Shown: positions 7,764 through 14,069 of the stretch, piece after piece
Numbering within the stretch: the stretch's first letter is position 1
Layout of the letters: every line of letters starts with the position of its first letter
Assembly (NCBI GenBank): GCA_964510225.1
Contig: CAZEAN010000136.1
Location: forward strand, 1 to 15,022
Direction of reading: 5' to 3'
Origin: CAZEAN01 sp964510225
GTDB taxonomy: Bacteria > Planctomycetota > Planctomycetia > Isosphaerales > Isosphaeraceae
Length of the DNA stretch: 15,022 nucleotides
Translations under genes and position numbers: made by a program
Notes under the pieces: generated by a model
What the model was told of the DNA's origin: nothing
The model's input: the letters and a program-made list of their open reading frames with translations, nothing else
The model's database searches: none

Positions 7764-7869
7764 CTCAGAATCGGAATCGATCCCGATCCTGAGAGAACAC
7801 TCTGTCATTTCAGGTTCACCAGATACCCAGGGGGGCCCCATTAGAGGTAACCCCCCCATAAGCGGTATC
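7764..7869 (+). repeat. Two adjacent hairpins after the coding remnant
   Basis: Hairpin 1: ctcag+atcgg (7764-7768, 7770-7774) pairs with ccgat+ctgag (7783-7787, 7789-7793), ten pairs with one A-C mismatch and an 8-base loop. Hairpin 2: gatacc (7822-7827) pairs with ggtatc (7864-7869), enclosing six G (7830-7835) opposite a run of seven C (7851-7857). A 10-base palindrome ggttgcaacc follows at 7871-7880. No T-run follows either hairpin. Confidence 0.5.
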
Positions 7870-7949
7870 AGGTTGCAACCCTGGCATCATGGACGCTTAG
7901 GCAAACATCCGGCAATTCAACAGGTGAAAGCCTATTGGAAACAAGTCGG

Positions 7950-7972
7950 AGACTACTTGGTCCAAGTCGTCT
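7950..7972. repeat. 23-base near-perfect palindrome, operator-like
   Basis: agac-t-acttgg-t-ccaagt-c-gtct: ten of eleven symmetric base pairs match around a single central base, with one T/C mismatch. The size and symmetry suit a dimeric repressor site or a cruciform; nothing nearby identifies the protein. Confidence 0.4.
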
Positions 7973-8305
7973 TGCATGTCAGTTGTTGCACCCGAAAGCC
8001 CGTCAGGTTGGCCATACCGATTCGGTCGGCCATCGCTGCGGGTGGGTGAACGCCGACCCCGGCTCCCTCAACCTCTGGAATTGTTGCGACCTGTTGTGAC
8101 CTAGGACCGCTGCGGGCTTTTGATGACTCGGAAGCCCTCGAGCCCCACCGAAGCCACCGACAGTCGTCGACGTCCCGAGTACCGAGCGGGTGGTTGGCCC
8201 GTGCGAGTCTCCTCGCGTTCATGTCCTCACTGAGCTGGGTGTTCCAGTTCGGGGACAATTGAACTCCCGAGCGAGCATCGCGCCCGAGCCGTCACCGTCC
8301 GGCTG

Positions 8306-8399
8306 CTTCCGAACGTTCGGAAGGTGCCAGACACCTCGTCTCTTCGGACGAGCCCCGCCGTTGCTTGCTGTGATGCACCACAGTACAGCAACTCAACGG
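8306..8399. repeat. Cluster of inverted repeats upstream of the sigma factor gene
   Basis: Three elements follow each other. cttccgaacgttcggaag (8306-8323) is a perfect 18-base palindrome. ctcgtc (8335-8340) pairs with gacgag (8347-8352). ccgttg (8358-8363) plus ttgctgt (8365-8371) pair with acagcaa (8385-8391) plus caacgg (8394-8399), 13 pairs with a small internal bulge; an alternative inner pairing ctgtg/cacag (8368-8372, 8379-8383) is also possible. They lie about 185-280 bases before the GTG start of the sigma factor gene. Confidence 0.5.
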
Positions 8400-8583
8400 T
8401 GGACAGGCTCTGATGTTCCGATCGAGCGACGAGGTCTTCGTCTGGTTACCGACTTCGAGCGATCGAGGAGCTTTACGCCGGTTGATGACCTTTACTGCCG
8501 GTACTCCCGACGTCAGATGCCCAGGGGTTAACAAGGGCAATCAGGGAGACCGAGCATGGCCCGAAGGATGAGGACCGACAACC

Positions 8584-9261
8584 GTGATCACCACTGCATC
8601 GGAGGATCGTGTCATCGAAAGCCGCTGGTCCCGGACCGCGGCACTGGTAATTCAGGCGCGGGACGGCGACCGTGAAGCCTTCGGCGTGTTGGTGGAACAG
8701 TTCCAGCGAACTGTCTACGCAGTCGCACTCTCTCGGCTCGGGAATCCGAGCGAGGCGATGGAACTGACCCAGGAGGTCTTCCTCCACGTCATGGACCGGC
8801 TTGATCAGCTCCGCGAGCCAGAGCGATTCGCTGGTTGGCTCCGACAGGTCACAGCTCGGATGGCCATCAACCGCGCGACCCGACGGGTCCCGCCCTCGAG
8901 CATCGAGGACGAGATTCTTGAAGGGGCAACTGCTCGTCGTGAAGAACCGCTCGATGAGTTGATCACTCGGGAACGAGCCCGACGACTCTGGGACGCGATG
9001 AATCAGCTAAAGCCGCTGGACCGTGAAGCACTCGTTGCCTTTTACATCCGAGGGCTCTCGTTGATCGAAATCGCCGACGAGCTGAACGTCCCGATTGGTA
9101 CGGTTAAGCGACGTCTCCACACCGCTCGAAAGCGATTGGAGACTCAGCTCCGTCATTCAAGCACGGACCCGGATGAATGGGCAGGAGATCGATCGGAGGA
9201 GATCGAGGTCGAGGATCGCTTCGATCGATTTAACACCGCCACCGCGTTAATTGCTTCCTGA
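8584..9261 (+). CDS. ECF-type RNA polymerase sigma factor
   Basis: 225 residues from GTG 8584, chosen because GAGGA (8570-8574) is 9 bases upstream; the ATG at 8556 is out of frame. Sigma region 2 spans about 20-95, with the core-binding helix around AFGVLVEQFQRTVYAVALS and the helix around EAMELTQEVFLHVMDRLDQ, then F-A-G-W-L-R-Q-V-T-A. Sigma region 4 spans about 130-185, with the helix-turn-helix in L-S-L-I-E-I-A-D-E-L-N-V-P-I-G-T-V-K-R-R-L. Between them is a short charged linker, so region 3 is absent, as in group 4 sigma factors. It would redirect RNA polymerase to a small regulon. There is no adjacent anti-sigma or zinc-finger gene; an acidic tail of about 35 residues (from about 190) may take a regulatory part. 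The gene stands alone, with a strong terminator 17 bases after the stop. Confidence 0.93.
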   Translation: MITTASEDRVIESRWSRTAALVIQARDGDREAFGVLVEQFQRTVYAVALSRLGNPSEAMELTQEVFLHVMDRLDQLREPERFAGWLRQVTARMAINRATRRVPPSSIEDEILEGATARREEPLDELITRERARRLWDAMNQLKPLDREALVAFYIRGLSLIEIADELNVPIGTVKRRLHTARKRLETQLRHSSTDPDEWAGDRSEEIEVEDRFDRFNTATALIAS

Positions 9262-9278
9262 GTGTTGTAGCATTCGAC

Positions 9279-9321
9279 CCACCGACGTGGCTCCTTTGCC
9301 CGCGTCGGTGGCTTATTTTTT
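9279..9321 (+). terminator. Intrinsic terminator of the sigma factor gene
   Basis: ccaccgacg (9279-9287) pairs perfectly with cgtcggtgg (9303-9311) and is followed by CTTATTTTTT (9312-9321). The T-run is on the + strand only, so it ends the sigma factor transcript and does not serve the convergent gene. Confidence 0.92.
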
Positions 9322-9359
9322 GCCTATTAGTCGGTAGAGCAACATGAGGGCCGAAACGT

Positions 9360-9941
9360 CTAATCTAAGAATTCGAGGTCGAGATCGCTGTCGTCGAATC
9401 TCCGAGGAGGATCAAGTCTGTTAGGGTTCATCTCGAAATCCTCCCGGAATTCGAAGTCTTCGAGGTCTGAAGGTGGAACGTTCTCGAAGAGCGCCCCGAC
9501 AGCGATCCGCATCACCATCCAGATCAGCAAGACTGATGAGATCTTGAGGATGGTGAAGGCGTACTTTCTGAACTTGTCACTGGGTACTTTCTTGACAAGA
9601 TCGAGCTTGTAGTCATCACCTTCGAGTTCTTCTTCTGTCCGGATCGGCGCAATGATCGCGTCCTGCTCAACGTCAGATCTTGGACCGCTACCATGCGGTT
9701 GCCAAGGACGCTGGTATTTGGGGATGATCGGGTCGACCACCGTCGCATTGACGATCGGAGGTGGTTCGAAGGTCCGATCAATCGCAAGATCGCGCGCCTG
9801 AACGAGGTCTTGCCAATCCTTGAGCGTTCCACCGCGATCTGGGTGAACCGACCGTGCTTTCTCTCGGAAGCTCCGTTCAATCTGCTCGCGATTCGCATAC
9901 TGATGGACCCCCAGCACTTTGTGAGCGGTCTCGAGGTCCAT
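9360..9941 (-). CDS. Membrane-anchored J-domain (DnaJ-like) protein
   Basis: 193 residues from ATG 9941 with AGGAG (complement of 9951-9955) 9 bases upstream. Residues about 4-55 form a J domain: LGVHQYANREQIERSFREKA, then the diagnostic His33-Pro34-Asp35 followed by RGG. J domains stimulate the ATPase of Hsp70/DnaK. There is no Gly/Phe region, zinc-finger or C-terminal client-binding domain, so this is a class III type J protein. A hydrophobic segment at about 127-152 (with K133 and R145 inside) should anchor it, and the tail is very acidic (Asp/Glu-rich, about 153-193). The J domain is N-terminal to the single anchor; topology cannot be fixed from sequence alone. It probably recruits DnaK to a membrane site. 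No hsp70 gene is in the window. Last of three same-strand genes. Confidence 0.88.
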   Translation of the reverse strand: MDLETAHKVLGVHQYANREQIERSFREKARSVHPDRGGTLKDWQDLVQARDLAIDRTFEPPPIVNATVVDPIIPKYQRPWQPHGSGPRSDVEQDAIIAPIRTEEELEGDDYKLDLVKKVPSDKFRKYAFTILKISSVLLIWMVMRIAVGALFENVPPSDLEDFEFREDFEMNPNRLDPPRRFDDSDLDLEFLD

Positions 9942-10016
9942 GAATCAGGTCTCCTGAGCTCAAGCAAAGACTGATGAGTAAGACAAGTAAGGGGTGAGTG
10001 ACTGAAGCAATCTGGA

Positions 10017-10047
10017 GTCGGCCAACAACAGGAGGACAAGGGCCGAC
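10017..10047 (-). other. Hairpin after the haem-protein gene
   Basis: gtcggcc (10017-10023) pairs with ggccgac (10041-10047) across a 17-base loop, in the 112-base gap after the TAA at 10054-10056. No T-run follows on the minus strand, so termination here is doubtful; transcription may continue into the J-domain gene. Confidence 0.4.
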
Positions 10048-10053
10048 GATCGA

Positions 10054-11367
10054 TTAGTCACTCCGTGCTTTCGAGAGGTAAGCGATCAGGTCCCGGAGGT
10101 CCGCTTCCCCGATCGCCCCCACAAGGCCAACGGGCATGATCGAGGTTGAGATCGGTTGGATTTGATCAATATCGGATCGAAGAATCATTACTTGATTCGC
10201 TTCGGCATCAGTAACTTGAACCTGATCCTCTCCAGCAGCCCGGACCACACCAACGACGACTCGGCCATCGAAGGTAATGATCGTATACGGGAGATACTCA
10301 GGTGCAATGGCGGCACTCGGTGCTTCAATAGACTGATAGATCGCGGCGGGACTAAGACGGTTGGCAATATCGGTTAATGCTGGACCGACATTACGTCCAC
10401 GATCACCGACCTGATGACAATCAGCACACTTACCTTTGGTCCCAAAGAAAACCGCTTCACCACGGGTTGCGTCACCGCCTCGCAATTGGCTTGGAAGGTC
10501 AGGTATCGCCTCAGCCGTCGAGGCCATTGGCGGCGGGGACCACGGCAAAATCTGCTCGGACCGGAGCACCCATCGGTTCCCCTCTGCTGTCTCAATCATC
10601 GTCTTGATCACCGGGATCTTGTGCTCGAAGCCAGGACCCGTGGGGACGGTCAGATAGAGTTCGACAGGTTCACCGAACGATTCAGCGATCCCAGTAGCAC
10701 CATAGGTTTCCCGAACGAGAGGATCTGCAATCGAGTCGATTTCTAAGGGTTCATACGCGATTTCGGCTTCGAAGGGACGATCCGCTTGGATCGAAACCGA
10801 GACCTCACCCTCAGGAAGGGCAAGGAGTGTCCGGAGGACCAGCGACCCCTCTTCTTCGAATCGAGCGAAGAGACGATCATGTTCGAGCGAAGCTTCGGTG
10901 CTCGACCGAGCCTCCTGGAGATTGAGATCAGGGAGCCAGCCGGACCATGCTGGCTCAAGTCCCTCGGCTGGGGTCCAGGAAGTCTCGACCCCCGAGAGAT
11001 CGTAGGCGAGCGTGCCTAACTCTCCTGGGAGTTTAAGGCGGTAGGTGGCCTCGGTCGGATGGGGATCGGTGGGCAGAATCAGTGTCCGTCCGCCATCTTC
11101 AACCCGAACTCCTGCGACCGAGAGAGTCCCGAGTTCGGTCGTCAGGACTCCCTGCACCTTTCGTGGATCGGCCAACTGACGCGGGAGACCAAAGACGATC
11201 GGCTCGCCCGTGATCTGCTCGATCAGCGTGGGTCCGAGCGGCTCCCCGAGTGCGATCCGAACCTCCAGCGGTCCTGCGGGCCAGATCAACGCCTCGGGAG
11301 CTTGGGGAGTCGAAGCGGACGGCAAAGTCGCTACTGCCGAAAGTCCGAACAAGAGAGCAAGTCGCAT
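10054..11367 (-). CDS. Secreted protein with C-terminal CXXCH haem-binding domain
   Basis: 437 residues from ATG 11367; an in-frame TGA 15 bases upstream excludes a longer start, and no Shine-Dalgarno is visible. A signal peptide covers about 1-20. Residues about 25-290 are a beta-rich region of unknown fold. The C-terminal domain (about 297-435) has C314-A-D-C317-H318, a c-type haem attachment site, followed by N-V-G-P-A-L-T-D-I, a long central strand region with FDGRVVVGVV, and Met411 in SIMPVGL as a likely axial ligand, ending with a helix EADLRDLIAYLSKA. This arrangement matches the CxxCH haem-binding C-terminal domain common in planctomycetes and verrucomicrobia (TIGR02603-like). It should be a periplasmic electron carrier or redox sensor. 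Unlike many relatives, it is not fused to a large sugar-dehydrogenase or HEAT-repeat region. The partner enzyme is not in the window. Confidence 0.85.
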   Translation of the reverse strand: MRLALLFGLSAVATLPSASTPQAPEALIWPAGPLEVRIALGEPLGPTLIEQITGEPIVFGLPRQLADPRKVQGVLTTELGTLSVAGVRVEDGGRTLILPTDPHPTEATYRLKLPGELGTLAYDLSGVETSWTPAEGLEPAWSGWLPDLNLQEARSSTEASLEHDRLFARFEEEGSLVLRTLLALPEGEVSVSIQADRPFEAEIAYEPLEIDSIADPLVRETYGATGIAESFGEPVELYLTVPTGPGFEHKIPVIKTMIETAEGNRWVLRSEQILPWSPPPMASTAEAIPDLPSQLRGGDATRGEAVFFGTKGKCADCHQVGDRGRNVGPALTDIANRLSPAAIYQSIEAPSAAIAPEYLPYTIITFDGRVVVGVVRAAGEDQVQVTDAEANQVMILRSDIDQIQPISTSIMPVGLVGAIGEADLRDLIAYLSKARSD

Positions 11368-11491
11368 GGGTGGGTGAGATCAGTCGGGCCAAGTGCGGGT
11401 GGAAGCTGTGAAGCAATGACACCCTCCATGATAAATGCGAACTTGAGATTCGCCAAGGAACCGACTACATGAGGAGATCCTGGCATCCTTT

Positions 11492-13888
11492 TCAGTCAGC
11501 TCTGGGGCCACTTGTTGACCCTCGTTCATCCCCATCGACGGGATCTGCTGCGAGCGGAACAACAAGACGGACTGGGGCGGCGAGGTCGCGATCCGCGCGT
11601 TGAAATAAACTTTGGCAGTAGGTCCCCAGGTTCGGACGGGGTTCGAGAGTGAACTCTTGACCATTAATGATGGAGATGATGATCGGCTCGGCCAGGTTGA
11701 TGAGTGGAGAGTTAGGCCAGAGGATGATCTCGTTAATGTCGTCGGCGTGAAGGGTGATGGTGTTGCCTTCAACCTTGGCCTCGACGCGGGCTCCTTCGGT
11801 GGGATCAGGGACTTCAAGCCAGTAGTGGTCGGTTAGTACGTTGTCGGATTGGATCCAGATTAATCGATCTGGGTAAGCATTGCGGGGGCCGGTGGCGAGT
11901 AGTTCAGGGACCTTATCACGGTCCGGGACTGAGTGTCCGACCCCTTCGAGAAAGGCGATCCCGCCGGGATAGCCACCGTACTCGGCCTGCCACTCTTCGA
12001 GTAGTTGGGCGAATTCCTGACAACGGTCAGCGCGGCCATAGGCAGTGTCGCGGGCACCGATCATGAACGTGAAGGGGAGATTGCGGAGGTTCTCGCCGAT
12101 CGTTTCGCCCGGAGTTGGTGCGGCGGCCGAGGCGTGGACGGCAGCGAACCGGTCGGGCATCTTCGGACCGATGACGAAGGCACCGTATCCGCCGTGTGAA
12201 GCACCGAGGGCGTAGACACGGCTGGGGTCGACACCACCGAAGAGGACGAATTGGAGGATCAGACGTTGGACCATCGGGCAAATGGCGTCGTCGTAAAACC
12301 CATTCCAGCGATCATTGGGCGCCCGCAACGCAAGGTAAATGTAACCACCCGCTTCAGGATGATCCTTGTAGTAGCGTTCGAACATCTGTCGCCAGGCGCG
12401 ATCGTTAAACGCCTTGGGGACACCACCACCACCGTGCATCGCGATCACCAGCGGCCAACCTTCTTCCGGCTCCTCGCCGACCTTGCGCCAGAGGTACGGT
12501 GCTTCACGATCGTCGGTCTTGACGATGTTCGCTTCGAAGTCTTCGCGAAGTTTCTCGTGGACTGGTGAAGCTCGATAGGCATCCCAGGCAAGCTCTCGGA
12601 ATTCGTTACGGAATGGGATGGCGGTGAGAAGACGTGAGGCAAGTTCCTGGCGCTCAGAGTCATCACCAAAGCGGTCTTGCAACAGCCCGGAGAGTTCTTG
12701 GAGATCATCCACTGAGACCTTTTGGCTACTGTCGAGTCCGAGCTGAACATTGGTGTTGTCGTCGCCGGTCTTGGTGAAGTGGAAGGCTCCATTGCCTTGA
12801 TAATGCGCGGTGATTAAGACACTGGTGCCGGAGGGAACTTCGGCTTCGAGGTATCGGTTGAGATCAACTTCGGAACCTGGAGATTGAGCTTCGAGGATCA
12901 CTGCACCGGTTGTGGTGTTGAAGACGATCACGTCAGCCTCAACACGGTCGCCACCTTGGCGGACGTCGATGAGAAGCCGGGGGCCGGTGGGTGTAGGATT
13001 GTTGGAACGGGTGTAGCGGTCGGTGACGTTCTCGGCCGGAATCTGGGCACGACGGTTCCAGGCGAGGGGGAAGGTAGTACCGGTGGGCTTGTAGGTAGCG
13101 GCGAAGATGGCGTGGGGGGGACTCTCTTTGATGGCCCCGGCGGCGCGACCGACAAACCAGGCGTGGTCCAAACCGTTGGGGTCAGGTTCGGCGGCACCGA
13201 CGAAGTGCCAATCTCCGGCATCCCAGACTTCGACCCAAGTGTGATTGCCACCACGACCAGGCCAGGAGCGGATGCCGACCACTCGGGCGGGGACACCAAC
13301 GGCACGGCAGGCTTCGACGAGCATGATCGATAAGCCAGTACAGGTTGCCATCCCTTGGGCGATACTCTCCTTGGAGTTTTGGTCAGTTCGGAGTCGTCGG
13401 GTGTTGTAGCGGACGCTATAGTCCTTGAACAGATTCTCATTCACGCGGAGGGCTGCCTCACCAGGAGTGGCGCAGTCTTGGACAATCGGGAGGTAGCGTT
13501 CCAAGAACTCAGCCCGCATCGAATCTCGGGGCTCGGTAACACTGGCGTGGGGCAAGACGGCGTCGAGAAAAAGCTCGTCGGGGAGCTGTTCCCCCCAAGA
13601 GACGGATGCTCGTGCTTGGTAGGCGAGTTGGACATTCGTGGCGAGGTCAGCAGGGCTGAGCGACTGGAGATCACGGTCGGGAAGATAGGCAATGAGGTAG
13701 GACAAGCCTGGTCGATGCTCGGGGGGAGCTTCGGTGAGCATCGCTTCCCAACTGGCTTTGTGCTCCGGTGCGCGATCGAGCGACGCGGCGACCTCGTCAC
13801 TCCACCAATGAGTTGGGGAGGCATTATCGTCTGTGGTCACAAGAGGTGCCAGGAGGATGAAGGCGAAGGAAAGCATCGGCGTGATCAT
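11492..13888 (-). CDS. Secreted transglutaminase-like / alpha-beta hydrolase fusion
   Basis: 798 residues from ATG 13888 with GGAG 5 bases upstream. A signal peptide covers about 1-18. A helical region (25-130) precedes a transglutaminase-like domain (about 150-245): Cys183 in GMATCTG, His216 in GGNHTWVEVW and an acidic residue at E234/D236, the Cys-His-Asp triad layout. A beta region (about 295-375) follows. The second catalytic domain (about 470-690) has the oxyanion motif HGGGG (485-489), nucleophile elbow G-A-S564-H-G-G, Asp614 in GARD and His652 in VGH, as in PHB-depolymerase/feruloyl-esterase-type hydrolases. A C-terminal beta domain (about 695-780) ends near PARLVV-like residues. Both active sites look intact. 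It may be an exported enzyme cutting both peptide and ester bonds in a complex polymer; the substrate is unknown. Next gene follows after 124 bases on the same strand. Confidence 0.88.
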   Translation of the reverse strand: MITPMLSFAFILLAPLVTTDDNASPTHWWSDEVAASLDRAPEHKASWEAMLTEAPPEHRPGLSYLIAYLPDRDLQSLSPADLATNVQLAYQARASVSWGEQLPDELFLDAVLPHASVTEPRDSMRAEFLERYLPIVQDCATPGEAALRVNENLFKDYSVRYNTRRLRTDQNSKESIAQGMATCTGLSIMLVEACRAVGVPARVVGIRSWPGRGGNHTWVEVWDAGDWHFVGAAEPDPNGLDHAWFVGRAAGAIKESPPHAIFAATYKPTGTTFPLAWNRRAQIPAENVTDRYTRSNNPTPTGPRLLIDVRQGGDRVEADVIVFNTTTGAVILEAQSPGSEVDLNRYLEAEVPSGTSVLITAHYQGNGAFHFTKTGDDNTNVQLGLDSSQKVSVDDLQELSGLLQDRFGDDSERQELASRLLTAIPFRNEFRELAWDAYRASPVHEKLREDFEANIVKTDDREAPYLWRKVGEEPEEGWPLVIAMHGGGGVPKAFNDRAWRQMFERYYKDHPEAGGYIYLALRAPNDRWNGFYDDAICPMVQRLILQFVLFGGVDPSRVYALGASHGGYGAFVIGPKMPDRFAAVHASAAAPTPGETIGENLRNLPFTFMIGARDTAYGRADRCQEFAQLLEEWQAEYGGYPGGIAFLEGVGHSVPDRDKVPELLATGPRNAYPDRLIWIQSDNVLTDHYWLEVPDPTEGARVEAKVEGNTITLHADDINEIILWPNSPLINLAEPIIISIINGQEFTLEPRPNLGTYCQSLFQRADRDLAAPVRLVVPLAADPVDGDERGSTSGPRAD

Positions 13889-13959
13889 AGTCGCTCCGAG
13901 GTGATCAGGGGATTCCAGAAATAAGTTGAACCGATGATGACATCCTTAACCCCTCAGAG

Positions 13960-14069
13960 AAAGCCCGTTGTAAGATTGTTCCCGTAGGATGGGTCCGCTG
14001 GCGAGACCCATCTCAGCATCACCACGGGGCTTTTTGTATTGTGCGTCTCACGTTGCGGACCCACGCTAC
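13960..14069. repeat. Inverted pair of REP-like palindromes between two genes
   Basis: Copy 1 (+, 13984-14012) starts gtaggatgggtccgc; its arms gatgggtc (13988-13995) and gacccatc (14005-14012) pair perfectly. Copy 2 is on the minus strand (14069-14041) and starts gtagcgtgggtccgc; its arms gacccac (14058-14064) and gtgcgtc (14041-14047) pair with one mismatch at 14044. Both share tgggtccgc and gagac cores. An outer stem encloses copy 1: aaagcccgt (13960-13968) with acggggcttt (14024-14033), nine pairs and one bulged G. The TAG stop of the TPR gene (14068-14066) is part of copy 2. The unit resembles the gtagggtgggt...acccacc palindromes dispersed in many bacterial genomes. It may be a REP element, and its hairpins may also end or slow the TPR transcript before the next gene. 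Confidence 0.6.

Larger units (their letters stand above)
7223..8583. other. Gene-poor region of about 1.4 kb with many inverted repeats
   Basis: No reading frame on either strand has a combination of ribosome binding site, coding-like third positions and a recognisable protein over a useful length. An open frame at 7543-8049 exists but only 7597-7746 looks coding (separate entry). The stretch 7223-7540 is AT-richer with T-rich direct repeats; 7750-8400 is dense in dyad symmetries (separate entries); 8400-8583 is an ordinary-looking leader for the sigma factor gene. It could hold an untranslated RNA, the remains of a mobile element, or regulatory DNA. Confidence 0.5.

Noticed and set aside
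7543..8049. Open reading frame of 168 codons
   Set aside because: Only the segment 7597-7746 has coding-like third positions; the rest crosses hairpins and poly-G/poly-C runs, and no ribosome binding site precedes the ATG.
1..8070. Shared word gccgaccccgg at 1-11 and near 8052
   Set aside because: Only 11 bases match and the flanks differ, so it is expected by chance in GC-rich DNA.
7953..8540. Open frames of 80-113 codons on both strands
   Set aside because: Residue composition is Arg/Ser/Pro-rich and random-looking, several overlap each other, and the inverted repeats lie inside them; treated as chance frames in GC-rich DNA.
11380..11817. Minus-strand alternative frame near the 3' end of the transglutaminase/esterase gene, considered as a frameshifted C-terminus
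   Set aside because: The main frame ends with PNLGTYCQSLFQRADRDLAA, which fits the expected C-terminal beta domain and helix, so no frameshift is needed.
12884..13924. Long + strand frames (149 and 189 codons) opposite the transglutaminase/esterase gene
   Set aside because: The minus strand has two recognisable catalytic domains with complete triads; the + frames are antisense shadows of a GC-rich gene.
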